DNA of 64,000 nt from Desemzia sp. RIT 804 (GTDB lineage: Bacteria > Bacillota > Bacilli > Lactobacillales > Carnobacteriaceae). The first letter of the stretch is position 1. The number at the start of each line of letters is the position of its first letter. Made by a program: the position numbers and the translations under genes. The notes beneath the pieces were generated by a model, which saw only the letters and a program-made list of their open reading frames with translations, was not told the DNA's origin and searched no databases. Shown one piece after another: positions 49,539 to 58,445 of this stretch. The DNA lies in contig NZ_JAFEMV010000001.1 in NCBI RefSeq assembly GCF_016892605.1, forward strand, positions 806,001-870,000, in the 5' to 3' direction.

Positions 49539-49961
49539 TTAATGTTCGTTTGGATCATTTTTTGCATCTTCATGGGTTGGATGAACGGTTCCTTCAATAT
49601 GATCAGGTCCAGCATAAATGGTATATAACTTTAAGGGAGTATCTCCAGTGTTTTTGATATTATGCCACATATCTGCTGGAACAAAAACTGCCTCATCTTC
49701 AGAAACGGATTGTTCAAAATTCAAGTTGTCTTCGGACGGTCCCATAAGGCATAATCCTTGTCCTTCTTCGATACGAATAAATTGATCGATTCCTTTATGC
49801 ACTTCTAAACCAATATCATCGTTCGGTTGAATAGTCATTACCGTTACTTGTAATTTTTCTCCTGTCCATATTGTTGTCCGATAATTATCGTTTTGCACAG
49901 TAGCCTCTTCAATATTGACTACATAAGGTTTTTTGCCATGATCTTTAAAATCAATACTCAT
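49539..49961 (-). CDS. Cupin-domain protein
   Basis: 140 residues. The first cupin motif is GLEVHKGIDQFIRIEEGQG (one His, one Glu; the second metal His of the usual HxH is replaced), the second PADMWHNIKNTGDTPLKLY. Such single-cupin proteins bind a metal and may be sugar isomerases, dioxygenases or storage-type proteins. The acidic C-terminus (THEDAKNDPNEH) is untypical. It follows the metal-export genes but has its own terminator. Substrate unknown. Confidence 0.82.
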   Translation of the reverse strand: MSIDFKDHGKKPYVVNIEEATVQNDNYRTTIWTGEKLQVTVMTIQPNDDIGLEVHKGIDQFIRIEEGQGLCLMGPSEDNLNFEQSVSEDEAVFVPADMWHNIKNTGDTPLKLYTIYAGPDHIEGTVHPTHEDAKNDPNEH

Positions 49962-50069
49962 TATCCTAATCCCTCCGTTTTTATACTAATTATTTAATAA
50001 TATTTATTACAAACTAATTTTATCTTATCATTATCTAAAAAGCAAGTATTTTAAATCCTATTTTAACAT

Positions 50070-50279
50070 TTACTTAACATAATCACCCATTAAGCCAAGT
50101 AATCCGGTATCCTTATAGTGGAGGGGTTTTCGATTGCTCATTTGTGAAAAATATAATGTTTTTTTGAAATTTAACTGAATATACTTTTTTTCTATTAGGG
50201 TTTGTTCTAGTTCTAATATTTTTTTGTCATGATTTTCTAGTCTCTCAATGGCCACTTCTAAATTTTCTGATAATTTCAA
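50070..50279 (-). pseudogene. C-terminal fragment of a regulator-like protein
   Basis: 69 residues; helical start (SENLEVAIERLENHDKKILE, LEQTLIEKK) like the coiled end of MerR-family regulators, then SNRKPLHYKDTGLLGLMGDYV. The same frame remains open about 15 codons upstream without a start and then meets a stop. It is probably the tail of a decayed gene. Identity uncertain. Confidence 0.4.
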
Positions 50280-50426
50280 GTTACTTTCAAAGATATCCTC
50301 TACTGTTTCAAGTTGACAATGATTAGTGTGGTAATGTCATAATGTCAGTTTCATGTGACTATCAGAATCAGGTTTCAACAAATAATACTCGTTCAAATCC
50401 CTGTATTCGTTGTGTCTAATCACGTC

Positions 50427-50789
50427 TTATAACTTAATTCCCACTAATTTGAACCCTATTTTTATAGCTACTTTGTTACTGCCTATATTCTCAACATCAG
50501 CAAAAATACTTAATTTATTTAATTCAAGCACTTCAAAAGAATACGTACATAACCTTTTGACTGCTTTAGAAACTATATTTTGACCAGAATAACTTGAATG
50601 AATCCAGTATCCAATTTCAGCCTTTCCAGTGGTGGAATCTATGTTATGTAAGTCGATACACCCAATTATTTTATTATCTGCATCTATGAAAGATAATTTA
50701 TACGTTCCATTTGCTGCACCAGTGATTTTCATTTTGAAATAATTAATTTGACTTCTCAAATCAACAGAACTGTCTACAAAACTTAACAT
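50427..50789 (-). pseudogene. Truncated GNAT acetyltransferase (RimJ/RimL type)
   Basis: 120 residues. It starts within the family pattern (FVDSSVDLRSQINYF), and keeps GCIDLHNIDSTTGKAEIGYW, SSYSGQNIVSKAVKRLCTYS (acetyl-CoA loop) and FADVENIGSNKVAIKIGFKL. About 40 N-terminal and 20 C-terminal residues of the usual length are missing, and no good ribosome site is seen. Probably inactive. Confidence 0.65.
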
Positions 50790-50907
50790 ACAATGCTTTT
50801 AAAAAATATGTGGTAAGAAAACGAGAGACTAACTGGAATATTATGTGTATACTACTAATTCCATTTCTTCTCATGAAGTATCCATTTTCCTCCCTTAGAG
50901 CTTCTTA

Positions 50908-51060
50908 TCAAATTTCTATTTCTTTATCAAGAATATTAATTTGATTATTTATATTATCAAGCTGATTATTAATATCATTAAAATTTCGTTCAGTTTTGTT
51001 CTCTTCAAAATTACTATAAATACTTTAATTTAATTCATCAACATCTTTCTTAATACTGGA
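50908..51060 (-). pseudogene. Coiled-coil gene remnant
   Basis: On minus a frame encodes SIYSNFEENKTERNFNDI then NNQLDNINNQINILDKEIEI and stops at 50908. An in-frame TAA lies just upstream, before which the coil continues (KKDVDELN). It is a decayed gene for a heptad-repeat protein. The adjoining 51060-51265 holds nothing I recognise. Confidence 0.45.
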
Positions 51061-51265
51061 TCGATACTAGTCTAAATCTTACTTTCGCCTAATTATCTCC
51101 AACATGTTGTTTTCAAGATTCTGTATATTAGTACTAAAGTGTTTTGAATCGTGAATTACTTGAATTACTTTCTCGTATTTAAAAACTAACGTAATTTTAA
51201 ATAAACACTTGCTTTCTATTAGTCACTTTGCTAACAGAGGTGTTGATGTTTTGGTGTTGAGCATA

Positions 51266-51320
51266 GTTGTACCCTAGACTGCCATATAAAAATAAAATAT
51301 ATGACTAGCTAGAGTACAAC
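51266..51320. repeat. 12-bp inverted repeat
   Basis: GTTGTACCCTAG and CTAGAGTACAAC (one mismatch) lie 31 bp apart, around an A-rich loop. Downstream, 51340-51640 is more GC-rich than its surroundings, contains a small dyad CGCTAG/CTAGCG (51568-51591), and shows no open frame. It may hold structured RNA or origin DNA. Confidence 0.4.
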
Positions 51321-51656
51321 ATGCGTTTTAAATATTTATGTGTTTTACATTCTAACGTCGGCGAGACGATTGGAGCCACTATCACATCTGTATGCGTTGG
51401 TGTTATTGAAACACACCTAAAACCCTCTTAAAACCCTCCCAAAGAGCATTGTTTTAGGCTACCAGGCTTTTGGCCTAGGATTACCACCCCCGCCGTTAAA
51501 TCGGTCGCGGACACCATTCAGGGAAAGAGTGCATACAGTAATCTCTTTTGATCCCCTATCGCTAGTTATTGAAGTGGCTAGCGCCTAACCTGTCCCCTTA
51601 GTCCCAGTTTTTCATGGCTGCAGCTTGTCCCCTACAGTTTTAAAAAAGACCTATTA

Positions 51657-51747
51657 TTGCCAACTCAAAAAGAGGCTGGTATAATAGACACATATAACCG
51701 GATAAGTTTTGTGTGTCTCGTAGATTGGCGTCTACGGGGCTTTTTTT
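51657..51747 (+). ncRNA. Predicted short RNA upstream of the par locus
   Basis: A consensus promoter (TTGCCA at 51657-51662, 17-bp spacer, TATAAT at 51680-51685) is followed by about 57 nt with two hairpins: AGACAC/GTGTCT and CGTAGA/TCTACG, then GGGGCTTTTTTT. Nothing is encoded. The layout is that of small antisense or regulatory RNAs on plasmids. The second stem shares the GTCTAC motif with the iterons downstream. Confidence 0.65.
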
Positions 51748-51845
51748 ATATTCAGTTTTAGTCTTGCTATGAATTGAGTTAAATGTACTACACTATTTTT
51801 TTTTTGTAAAACCCAATTTTGTAGGCGAAAAATCGTTTTCTTGTC

Positions 51846-52056
51846 TACACGTCTACTTGTAGATTTGTAAATATGTAGATACGTCTACTTGTAGATTTGT
51901 AGATATGTAGATATGTCTACGTGATCTCCAGTATCCTTTTATTATCAGCATTTTTTTCATACTACATGTCTACCTGTAGATTCGTAGATATGTAGATACG
52001 TCTACTTGTAGATTTGTAGATATGTAGATACGTCTACTTGTAGATTTGTAGACAGC
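51846..52056. repeat. parS-like iteron array
   Basis: Two blocks (51846-51926 and 51962-52056) of direct and inverted TCTAC/GTAGA motifs. A 32-bp unit containing GTCTACTTGTAGATTTG and TAGATATGTAGATAC is repeated, perfectly in places. Another partial unit lies at 52118-52138, directly before parA. Such arrays are centromeres and operators for RHH-type ParB proteins. Confidence 0.85.
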
Positions 52057-52152
52057 TTTTCTTGATAACGTTTGACATATTGATTTAGCATGGTATATTT
52101 ACGTTATAACATCAAATGTAGATTTGTAGACAAATAAGAAAAGAGGGTTACA

Positions 52153-52989
52153 ATGGCTAAAGTTATAACATTTGGAAATTTCAAGGGTGGAACAGGTAAG
52201 ACAACTAATAGTGCAATGATGGCGTACACATTATCTAAATTAGGCTATAAGACATTATTAGCAGATTTAGATCCTCAAGCGAATGCAACATCTTTGTATT
52301 TACATACGAAACAACGCATTACGAATAATATTGTTACGTTTGACAAGACGTTAATGTCTGCCATAGCAGATGAAGATTTATCGGACATTATTATTGAAAT
52401 CAAAGAAAATCTTTTTTTACTGCCCAGCTTTGCAGACTTTACCTCTTATCCTTTATTTTTAGAAAAGAAATTTCCAAACAGTCAATTTAATAGGGTGACT
52501 TTTTTAAATGAATTAATGATTAATATTAAGGATGACTACGACTTTATTTTGGTCGATGTTCCACCTACTTTAAGTACTTATACGGACTCAGCTTTGTTAG
52601 CTTCCGACTACACCATTATTGTCCTGCAGACACAAGAGCGTTCTTTAGTAGGAGCTGAAGCGTATGTAGGATACTTGCAAGAACTTATTGATAATTACAA
52701 TGCAGATTTTGATATTTTAGGTGTACTACCCGTATTACTAAAAAACAATTCAAAGGTTGACGAAGCTACGCTCAATACAGCAAAAGATAAATTTGGTGAA
52801 GAAAACCTCTTCAAAAATGTAGTCAAAAATATGGAGCGATTAAAGCGGTATGACATCATTGGGATAGTTGATCCTGACTTGGATACTAAATATGATATTC
52901 ACGATAAGAGAGTCATGGGGCTTTATAAGCGAGTGACGCAAGAAATGTTGAAGCGATTAGAAGAGATAGAATCTCGAAACGAGCAGTAG
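52153..52989 (+). CDS. parA: ParA-family partition ATPase
   Basis: 278 residues. Deviant Walker A FGNFKGGTGKTTNSAMM (about 7-23), DLDPQANATSLYL, and Walker B FILVDVPPTLSTY. It has no N-terminal HTH, so it is a ParA of the small (type Ib) class whose partner ParB controls transcription. It moves plasmid copies apart by nucleoid binding. It lies directly behind the iteron array and 41 bp before the parB-like gene. Confidence 0.95.
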   Translation: MAKVITFGNFKGGTGKTTNSAMMAYTLSKLGYKTLLADLDPQANATSLYLHTKQRITNNIVTFDKTLMSAIADEDLSDIIIEIKENLFLLPSFADFTSYPLFLEKKFPNSQFNRVTFLNELMINIKDDYDFILVDVPPTLSTYTDSALLASDYTIIVLQTQERSLVGAEAYVGYLQELIDNYNADFDILGVLPVLLKNNSKVDEATLNTAKDKFGEENLFKNVVKNMERLKRYDIIGIVDPDLDTKYDIHDKRVMGLYKRVTQEMLKRLEEIESRNEQ

Positions 52990-53030
52990 ATATTATTTAT
53001 ACTATATATAAGAAAGAAGAAGGTGAGAGT

Positions 53031-53393
53031 ATGGCAGACAATCTATTAAATAAAAATAAAGAGAAACGGAATCTTCTGGAGAGAAAAGAAGAAGTGAAAC
53101 CCCAACAATCTTTTAATCGTTCCAGTTTATTTACAGTAAACGAATCTGAGCACACTAATGAAGACCAAAAAAAAGACACTTCTCGAAAAAAAGCAAAGAG
53201 TAAAACCACTACTATTCGATGTGCAGCTGATACATCACATCGTTTAAATGCAATTGTTACTTCTTTTAATTTAGACAGTGTTAATGAACTGATAGAGATC
53301 TTGCTAGACAATTATGAGGCTTCTTTGACGACAGATGAACGAAGAGAAATTAAAACTTTACTAGAGGTTTATCAACGTAAGTCTAAAAAATAG
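53031..53393 (+). CDS. parB: ParB-like centromere-binding protein (RHH type)
   Basis: 120 residues. A disordered basic N-terminus (NKNKEKRNLLERKEEVKPQQ) that can stimulate ParA is followed by SKTTTIRCAADTSHRLNAIV and TSFNLDSVNELIEILLDNYE, a ribbon-helix-helix fold, then a basic tail. The order after parA and flanking iterons on both sides (51846-52138 and 53391-53432) identify it as the partition adaptor. A partial second copy lies at 54334. Confidence 0.85.
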   Translation: MADNLLNKNKEKRNLLERKEEVKPQQSFNRSSLFTVNESEHTNEDQKKDTSRKKAKSKTTTIRCAADTSHRLNAIVTSFNLDSVNELIEILLDNYEASLTTDERREIKTLLEVYQRKSKK

Positions 53394-53432
53394 ATTTGTA
53401 GACAAATCTACATGTAGACGCGTCTACAAGAT
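53391..53432. repeat. Iterons downstream of parB
   Basis: TAGATTTGTAGACAAATCTACATGTAGACGCGTCTACAAG in parts: the GTAGAC/GTCTAC motif occurs four times in both orientations within 42 bp. It probably binds the ParB-like protein and may control the next gene. Confidence 0.7.
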
Positions 53433-53485
53433 ACCTAATAACGTTACTTTACTGAGTTAAGTATAGAAGTAGGAGGTATATCAGA

Positions 53486-53896
53486 ATGAGTAACTCTCTT
53501 AAAAAAATTACCAGTGAGTATTTTGAAGATATTTTGGTTCGATTAGCTCATCACTCAGCAGGAATAGAAGGAAATACGATTTCTTTACCAGCTACCGTTT
53601 CTATTATTGTCAATGGAACTTTACCGACCAGTTTGGGGGCAACAGTTAGAGAATTTTATGAAATTGAGAACCACAAACAAGCTTTTGAGAGAATGCCCAG
53701 TCATTTAATCAATGAAGATCCACTCTCTGTAACAATCATTAAAGAGATTCATGCTGATTTAACGGATCGCTTGCAGTACGATAAAGGACAGTTTAAAAAG
53801 AACGAAAATATGATTCTGGGTGCGGAATTTCAAACAGATTCTCCAACAGAAACGCCTATGCTAGTCTCACAACTGATAGATAATCTTCAGTATTGA
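53486..53896 (+). pseudogene. Fic-family protein truncated to its N-terminal inhibitory part
   Basis: 136 residues with a good ribosome site (AGGAGG). The inhibitory helix motif SAGIEGNT (S/T-xxx-E-G/N) lies at about 24-31, and ATVREFYEIENHKQAFERM, LSVTIIKEIHADLTDRL match the start of Fic AMP-transferases. The catalytic HPFxxGNGR region is absent; the frame ends at DNLQY. The remnant could still act in trans as an inhibitor, but decay is more likely. Confidence 0.8.
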
Positions 53897-54118
53897 TTAG
53901 AAATGAATAGAACAAACGATGATAAGTTTTTAAAAGCCTCTTAGACTAAGAATTATGTATCTTTTTACATATTCCTACAAAAACGATGTGATATATCTAC
54001 ATCTGTTTAGTTCTTGTAGGAGCATAGTCCTTACTTCTTTCAACTAATTTATTTAGTAGTTAAAAATTTAATCTATTTATAGAGTTATTCTTATTCGTAT
54101 GTGACATCTTTGTTTATT

Positions 54119-54141
54119 ATTCGTTATTGCATGTAACGAAT
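54119..54141. repeat. 8-bp dyad before mini-RHH copy 4
   Basis: ATTCGTTA and TAACGAAT, 7 bp apart, 14 bp before the ATG. Copies 1 and 3 carry CGTTATTAC at the same distance, so this leader is part of the repeated unit. Confidence 0.5.
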
Positions 54142-54155
54142 AGAAGGTGGAAATC

Positions 54156-54302
54156 ATGTCATCAGCAAACGTCTACGTGTCAATTAATAGCTTTATTTTA
54201 GTTGTGGTTGAAGAAATAAAAGACTATTTAGAAACGTAATTGCTTATTCAGGTAACACAGCAAGAAATCATTGAAAATGCCATTGTTGCACTAAAAACTT
54301 AA
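54156..54302 (+). pseudogene. Mini ribbon-helix-helix-like gene, copy 4, with in-frame TAA at codon 28
   Basis: A 49-codon frame with ribosome site GAAGGTGG. It reads MSSANVYVSINSFILVVV, EEIKDYLET, then TAA (54237-54239, codon 28), then LLIQVTQQEIIENAIVALKT. It is closest to copies 1 and 2. Codon 28 is CAA in copy 3, so the stop may come from a single C-to-T change. The same stop at the same codon occurs in copy 1. The product would be a 27-residue peptide with strand and first helix only. Confidence 0.6.
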
Positions 54303-54333
54303 CTAAATTAACTATATATAAAGAAAAGAGGAA

Positions 54334-54633
54334 ATGAAACCTCTACAATCTTTTAATCGATCTAGTTTATTTACAGTAAACGAACCTCAGCAAACAAACG
54401 AAAACAAAAAAAGAGAAACAACTCGAAAAAAAGAAAAAAGTAAAACAACTACCATTCGTTGTGCAGCGGATACCTCACATCGTTTAAACGAAATCGTTAC
54501 ATCTTTTAATTTAGATAGTGTTAATGAGTTGATAGAAATCTTACTAGATAATTATGAAGCTTCTTTAACCACTGATGAGCGAAGAGAAATTAAGACATTG
54601 CTTGAAATTTACCGACGTAAGTCTAAAAGGTAA
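54334..54633 (+). CDS. Shortened paralogue of the ParB-like protein
   Basis: 99 residues. From residue 3 on it repeats the upstream ParB-like protein nearly residue for residue (LQSFNRSSLFTVNE, TTTIRCAADTSHRLNEIV, LDNYEASLTTDERREIKTL). The first 20 or so residues are missing, as if a deletion had joined the leader to a repeated AAAAGAGGAA stretch; the GAGGAA ribosome site touches the ATG, so translation may be weak. It could compete with ParB for iterons. Product of duplication with mini-RHH copy 4 in between. Confidence 0.7.
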   Translation: MKPLQSFNRSSLFTVNEPQQTNENKKRETTRKKEKSKTTTIRCAADTSHRLNEIVTSFNLDSVNELIEILLDNYEASLTTDERREIKTLLEIYRRKSKR

Positions 54634-54734
54634 TTTTGTAAACTTTCTCATTAATCGTAGATATTTACTTATATACAGCTAGAAAAATAATAATTACTAC
54701 TAACCCAAGTCAGTAATAAAACAGGAGGAAAATC

Positions 54735-55256
54735 ATGGATCAACAAAAAAGAATTGTTGCAAAAGTAGGTCTAACAGAAAAGGAAGCAATTTTCTTATTT
54801 TTATATTCAAGAAAAAATCTTTTTATCATCCTTTTTATATGCGCTTATTTTATTTATCTGTCCTTTCTTTACTTTGCTCTTGGTTTGCCGTTACTTTTAA
54901 ATATCCAAGCTTGTGCTGTGATGCTTATGTTTACCGTTCCGATAGTCTTGCTTAGTTTAGCATTTATAATAAGAAAGGAATATCGACGCAATTCCAAACT
55001 AAGAGAAGAAACAGTCATAACTTTCATTAGCAAAGACGCCCCGCATACGCGTTCTGAAGACAAATCTAATAATTATGTTGATTGGAAGCACGTATATGCC
55101 GTTAAAGAACTAAAAAAAAATTTCATTTTTTATTTTTCTCCCTTTTCAGCCACAATGATTCCAAAAAGGTGTTTTAAATCTGAAGAAGAGATAGATATTA
55201 TTAGAGAGATGATATCCAGCAGTGTGGATTCCGATAAAGTGAAACTAAAAGAATAA
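54735..55256 (+). CDS. YcxB-like membrane protein
   Basis: 173 residues with ribosome site ACAGGAGG. Two membrane helices (LFIILFICAYFIYLSFLYFA, VMLMFTVPIVLLSLAFII) are followed by a cytoplasmic domain with YVDWKHVYAVKELKKNFIFY, FSATMIPKRCFKSEEEIDII, which matches the YcxB C-terminal domain. Function of the family is unknown. It ends in a terminator shared with the convergent gene. Confidence 0.78.
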   Translation: MDQQKRIVAKVGLTEKEAIFLFLYSRKNLFIILFICAYFIYLSFLYFALGLPLLLNIQACAVMLMFTVPIVLLSLAFIIRKEYRRNSKLREETVITFISKDAPHTRSEDKSNNYVDWKHVYAVKELKKNFIFYFSPFSATMIPKRCFKSEEEIDIIREMISSSVDSDKVKLKE

Positions 55257-55321
55257 CTAATTAAAATATGTTACTTAATTGTTTTAGCTAGTACTATTAT
55301 ATAAACGTTATTAATTAAAAT

Positions 55322-55365
55322 AAAAGTAAGAATGGCTTTGTTAACACTATGCCATCCTTACTTTT
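55322..55365. terminator. Bidirectional terminator between convergent genes
   Basis: Arms AAAAGTAAGAATGGC and GCCATCCTTACTTTT (one mismatch), 14-nt loop. Confidence 0.82.
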
Positions 55366-55378
55366 ATTTTTTAAATTC

Positions 55379-57577
55379 CTACCAAGATGTAGCTAATAAC
55401 CTTTCTATAGCAATACCGCCAGCAGTTAAAGTACCGGGTACAAGTAATCCACCAGAAATAAGTCCTGATATAAGAACAGCTCCCAGCATAAATACAGCTG
55501 TTGCACCTACAGCAACTAATTGTGGTGTAGTGACTTCGTTAAATGTATAGGGTTCTACCGTCTCTACTGGAACTAAATTTGGACTTGTAGGATTATCAGG
55601 ATTTTTTAAAATCAAAGTAAAAATGATTGTAGGCACAATGGTTGCCCCACTCAATAAAGTCACTGGTTTTGTGATCTCATAATTATATTCTACTTCTAGA
55701 TTTGAAGATATAGATAGATAGGTTGAGATAAAACCAGAACCACCAATGTTAGCTCCAAACTTATAGATAAGACCTCTAGTATCTAGGTCAAATTCTAAAT
55801 CATTAGCAATAAATTCACCAGAAGCGAGGGCATTTAATACTGACGCCGTCAATATAGGGGTGCCATCACTTGATATGGCAATCGTATTCCCTGGATTGCC
55901 TTTTCCAAATTCTAGTTCAGTCGAAGCTTTGTATTCTAATCTGTAATACAGCTTATTGCTGATTACATGGCTTTCACCATCCAGTTCGATGTTATAGTTA
56001 ACTATTTCATTGAATGGAAAGATTCCTACAGTCGTATTCTTTAAGGCTTGTTCAATGATATATTCGTCTGTTCTGATTACTTTGCTAACGCCGTTGTCTC
56101 TTCCAGACTTGATATTATTGTCAATTTCAATTTGTCCTTCTCCACTACCTAAAGTAATCGTAGAGATTTGGTCGAATGCCCAATTTTCTGGTAATGGAAA
56201 ACCTAAATTCCCGCTAAATCCAGTGGACATCCCGCTTACAAAACTCGTTACTGCATATCCTGCATTCGATACTCGTGAACAAGCATTACGAGTTCCATAA
56301 ATCCCTACTCTATATGAACCAAGAGCGGTCAAAGTAGAATAGACGGCTTCAAAATGACGTAAAATTTTATTCGTGATTTCATCGTCGGTTGAATCATAGT
56401 CTACTGCAAAATAGATAATCGTTCCTTCTTCAAAACCGTATCCTCTAGCTGCCGCATGAGCTGATCTAGCATCTGCCTCGCCTTGCTCAGCATTGAAATA
56501 ACTAGCCGCTCCACCATATGTTTGGTAAATGGGGAATACTGTCAACCCAGCATTAAAAATCGTTGCTAATTCACCCGGTTGAATCTTTTTATTTAATGTT
56601 GTGCTTTCAACATTGGTTAGATAACGTCCAACTGTTTCATAACCAGCGTTTACGAGGGTTTGTGCTCTTGCTGGGGTTACTTCCATCACACAATCTAATG
56701 CTGTACCTTTTCTATTCGGATCCCCTGTACTAACCAGTAACGAAGACCAAGTTTGCAGACCAACATATCCATCGCTTGGTAATCCAGAAAAAGCTTGGAA
56801 AGAAGCAACTTGTTGCTTAGTCCCATTACCAAAAATGCCGTCAAAATCCACTTCAAACTGATTGAAACATAAAGCTGCTTGCAATAAATGAACAAATTGG
56901 GTTGTTCCATCTCGATTTCCAACTTGTAAAAGTGGGAGTTTTGCTTTCGTAGTAGGTCCAAAACTCCCATTCGCTACATCGTCAGATAAACCTTCTTCAT
57001 ATTGTAAAGCATAGATCAATGCCTTTTGAGTTCCTCTTTGATAAATTCCATCAGTTGGTTGTAAATAGAAATCTCTTCTATTTTGATAACGATTGTTTAA
57101 CCATTGTTGAATAGTACGAACTTTTGTAGTCCCACTACCAATTCGAACATAGGCATCCATTGTTAACAATGCTTTAAAGACTTTTGGTGTCACTGTTCCA
57201 TCAGCACCAACTAATCCCATATCGGTTTTCATTTCTAGAACGGCTGCTTCAGTCCCAGGCCCATAAGTTCCTGTGATTCCGCCTGGGCCATAGCCTTTAC
57301 TATAAAGAGCGCTTTGAATGATTTTTACAATATTCGAGTTGCTGTCGTTTTGTCCTTGGCCAATAGTCCCGTATTGTTCTGTGAATTCTGTTAAGGTTGT
57401 TTCCCCAAAACTGTTAGAAGTTGCTGTAATTCCTAATTCAATTTGAAGTGCTCGAGTAAGTGCGTACATCGTAGACCAACCGGTGTTTCCATTCGCTGTA
57501 ATTTCTTGATAACCTGGATTACCACTATATTCTCCATTTACCCATTCTTGAGCTTTTTTTACCATTTCATCAGCCAT
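55379..57577 (-). CDS. Peptidoglycan-binding/DUF1906 glycoside-hydrolase-like protein
   Basis: 732 residues. The first 290 hold repeated peptidoglycan-binding modules (YGPGGITGTYGPGTEAAV, FDGIFGNGTKQQVASFQAF, SGLPSDGYVGLQTW). Residues about 295-505 are DUF1906 (Rv2525c-like): GTALDCVMEVTPARAQTLVN, TVGRYLTNVES, YFAVDYDSTDD, YRVGIYGTRNACSRV. A beta-rich part follows, and the C-terminus is hydrophobic (AVFMLGAVLISGLISGGLLV). There is no signal peptide, so export needs a holin-like or other route. Last gene of the lysis-like operon. Confidence 0.85.
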   Translation of the reverse strand: MADEMVKKAQEWVNGEYSGNPGYQEITANGNTGWSTMYALTRALQIELGITATSNSFGETTLTEFTEQYGTIGQGQNDSNSNIVKIIQSALYSKGYGPGGITGTYGPGTEAAVLEMKTDMGLVGADGTVTPKVFKALLTMDAYVRIGSGTTKVRTIQQWLNNRYQNRRDFYLQPTDGIYQRGTQKALIYALQYEEGLSDDVANGSFGPTTKAKLPLLQVGNRDGTTQFVHLLQAALCFNQFEVDFDGIFGNGTKQQVASFQAFSGLPSDGYVGLQTWSSLLVSTGDPNRKGTALDCVMEVTPARAQTLVNAGYETVGRYLTNVESTTLNKKIQPGELATIFNAGLTVFPIYQTYGGAASYFNAEQGEADARSAHAAARGYGFEEGTIIYFAVDYDSTDDEITNKILRHFEAVYSTLTALGSYRVGIYGTRNACSRVSNAGYAVTSFVSGMSTGFSGNLGFPLPENWAFDQISTITLGSGEGQIEIDNNIKSGRDNGVSKVIRTDEYIIEQALKNTTVGIFPFNEIVNYNIELDGESHVISNKLYYRLEYKASTELEFGKGNPGNTIAISSDGTPILTASVLNALASGEFIANDLEFDLDTRGLIYKFGANIGGSGFISTYLSISSNLEVEYNYEITKPVTLLSGATIVPTIIFTLILKNPDNPTSPNLVPVETVEPYTFNEVTTPQLVAVGATAVFMLGAVLISGLISGGLLVPGTLTAGGIAIERLLATSW

Positions 57578-57621
57578 TTTATATTCCTTCTTTCTACTAT
57601 ATTTTTATATTGCTTTCGTTT

Positions 57622-58428
57622 TTAAGAGTTAATTTTAAGCGTTTGTCCGACTTCGATATGATTCACATTCGAAATATGGTTCTCTGTTACTAATTTTTGG
57701 ATAGACGTATCGAATTGTTGAGCAATGGAAGATAAGGTATCTCCTGTTTTTACAACATAGTGCTCTTCTTTCGACTGCATATGAGAACGAACAGGGATAA
57801 TCAGTTGTTGATCTGGATAAATAAGATTTGGATTATCCAATTGATTTGCCGTAGCGATTGATTGGACGGAGACAGCATATCGTTCCGCTATTTCGGATAG
57901 CGAGTCACCTTTTCTTACTTTATGCATAGCTGTATTGTTCGGTTGCTCAAATGAAGTTTGAGTAAGGACTTCTTGATCCCATTTTTGCAATTCATTTTGT
58001 TCAATTATCTGAATGAGTTTGTTTGCATATTGGGGATCCGTAGCATAACCAGCGGTTTGAATGGATCTCGCTTGTTTCTTATAGTCTCTCAATCCAATCA
58101 CGTCAGCATAGCGTTGATTTTCATGAAAAAACTTTCCATGGTCTTTCAATGATTCTTCATAAGAAGGATATTTCCTAAAATAATCTGTAACGGTAAGCAG
58201 ATTACCGTTTTTGTCATATTCTTTTGTCGAATAGGCTTTCTTTTCGCCTTTCCAACTCTTATCTGCCTTAATACCAAACAAATTGCGACTTTCCTGTGCT
58301 AATTTGGACTTTCCCCAATTGCTTTCCAGAATGGCCTGGGCGGAAGTGATTGAAGGTAAGATACCATAGTCATTGAATGTAGCAATCGCTCCTGAGTGAA
58401 GATTATTTAAAAAATTAACTTGTGCCAT
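57622..58428 (-). CDS. Glucosaminidase (GH73) with two LysM domains, endolysin-like
   Basis: 268 residues, no signal peptide. GH73 domain 1-150: PSITSAQAILESNWGKSKLA (catalytic Glu), NLFGIKADKSWKGEKK, DYFRKYPSYEESLKDHGKFF, AGYATDPQYANKLIQIIE. Two LysM repeats follow: HKVRKGDSLSEIAERYAVSV and YVVKTGDTLSSIAQQFDTSI. It cuts the glycan strand between GlcNAc and MurNAc. The lack of a leader and the YvrJ-like gene directly upstream suggest a phage-type lysis cassette. Confidence 0.92.
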   Translation of the reverse strand: MAQVNFLNNLHSGAIATFNDYGILPSITSAQAILESNWGKSKLAQESRNLFGIKADKSWKGEKKAYSTKEYDKNGNLLTVTDYFRKYPSYEESLKDHGKFFHENQRYADVIGLRDYKKQARSIQTAGYATDPQYANKLIQIIEQNELQKWDQEVLTQTSFEQPNNTAMHKVRKGDSLSEIAERYAVSVQSIATANQLDNPNLIYPDQQLIIPVRSHMQSKEEHYVVKTGDTLSSIAQQFDTSIQKLVTENHISNVNHIEVGQTLKINS

Positions 58429-58445
58429 ACTGTATCACCTCTTCT

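Noticed and set aside
51846..52056. CRISPR array
   Set aside because: Short overlapping TCTAC/GTAGA repeats without unique spacers or cas genes; they are partition iterons.
52997..53311. Minus-strand frame opposite the parB-like gene
   Set aside because: It is antisense to a conserved gene and has no ribosome site.
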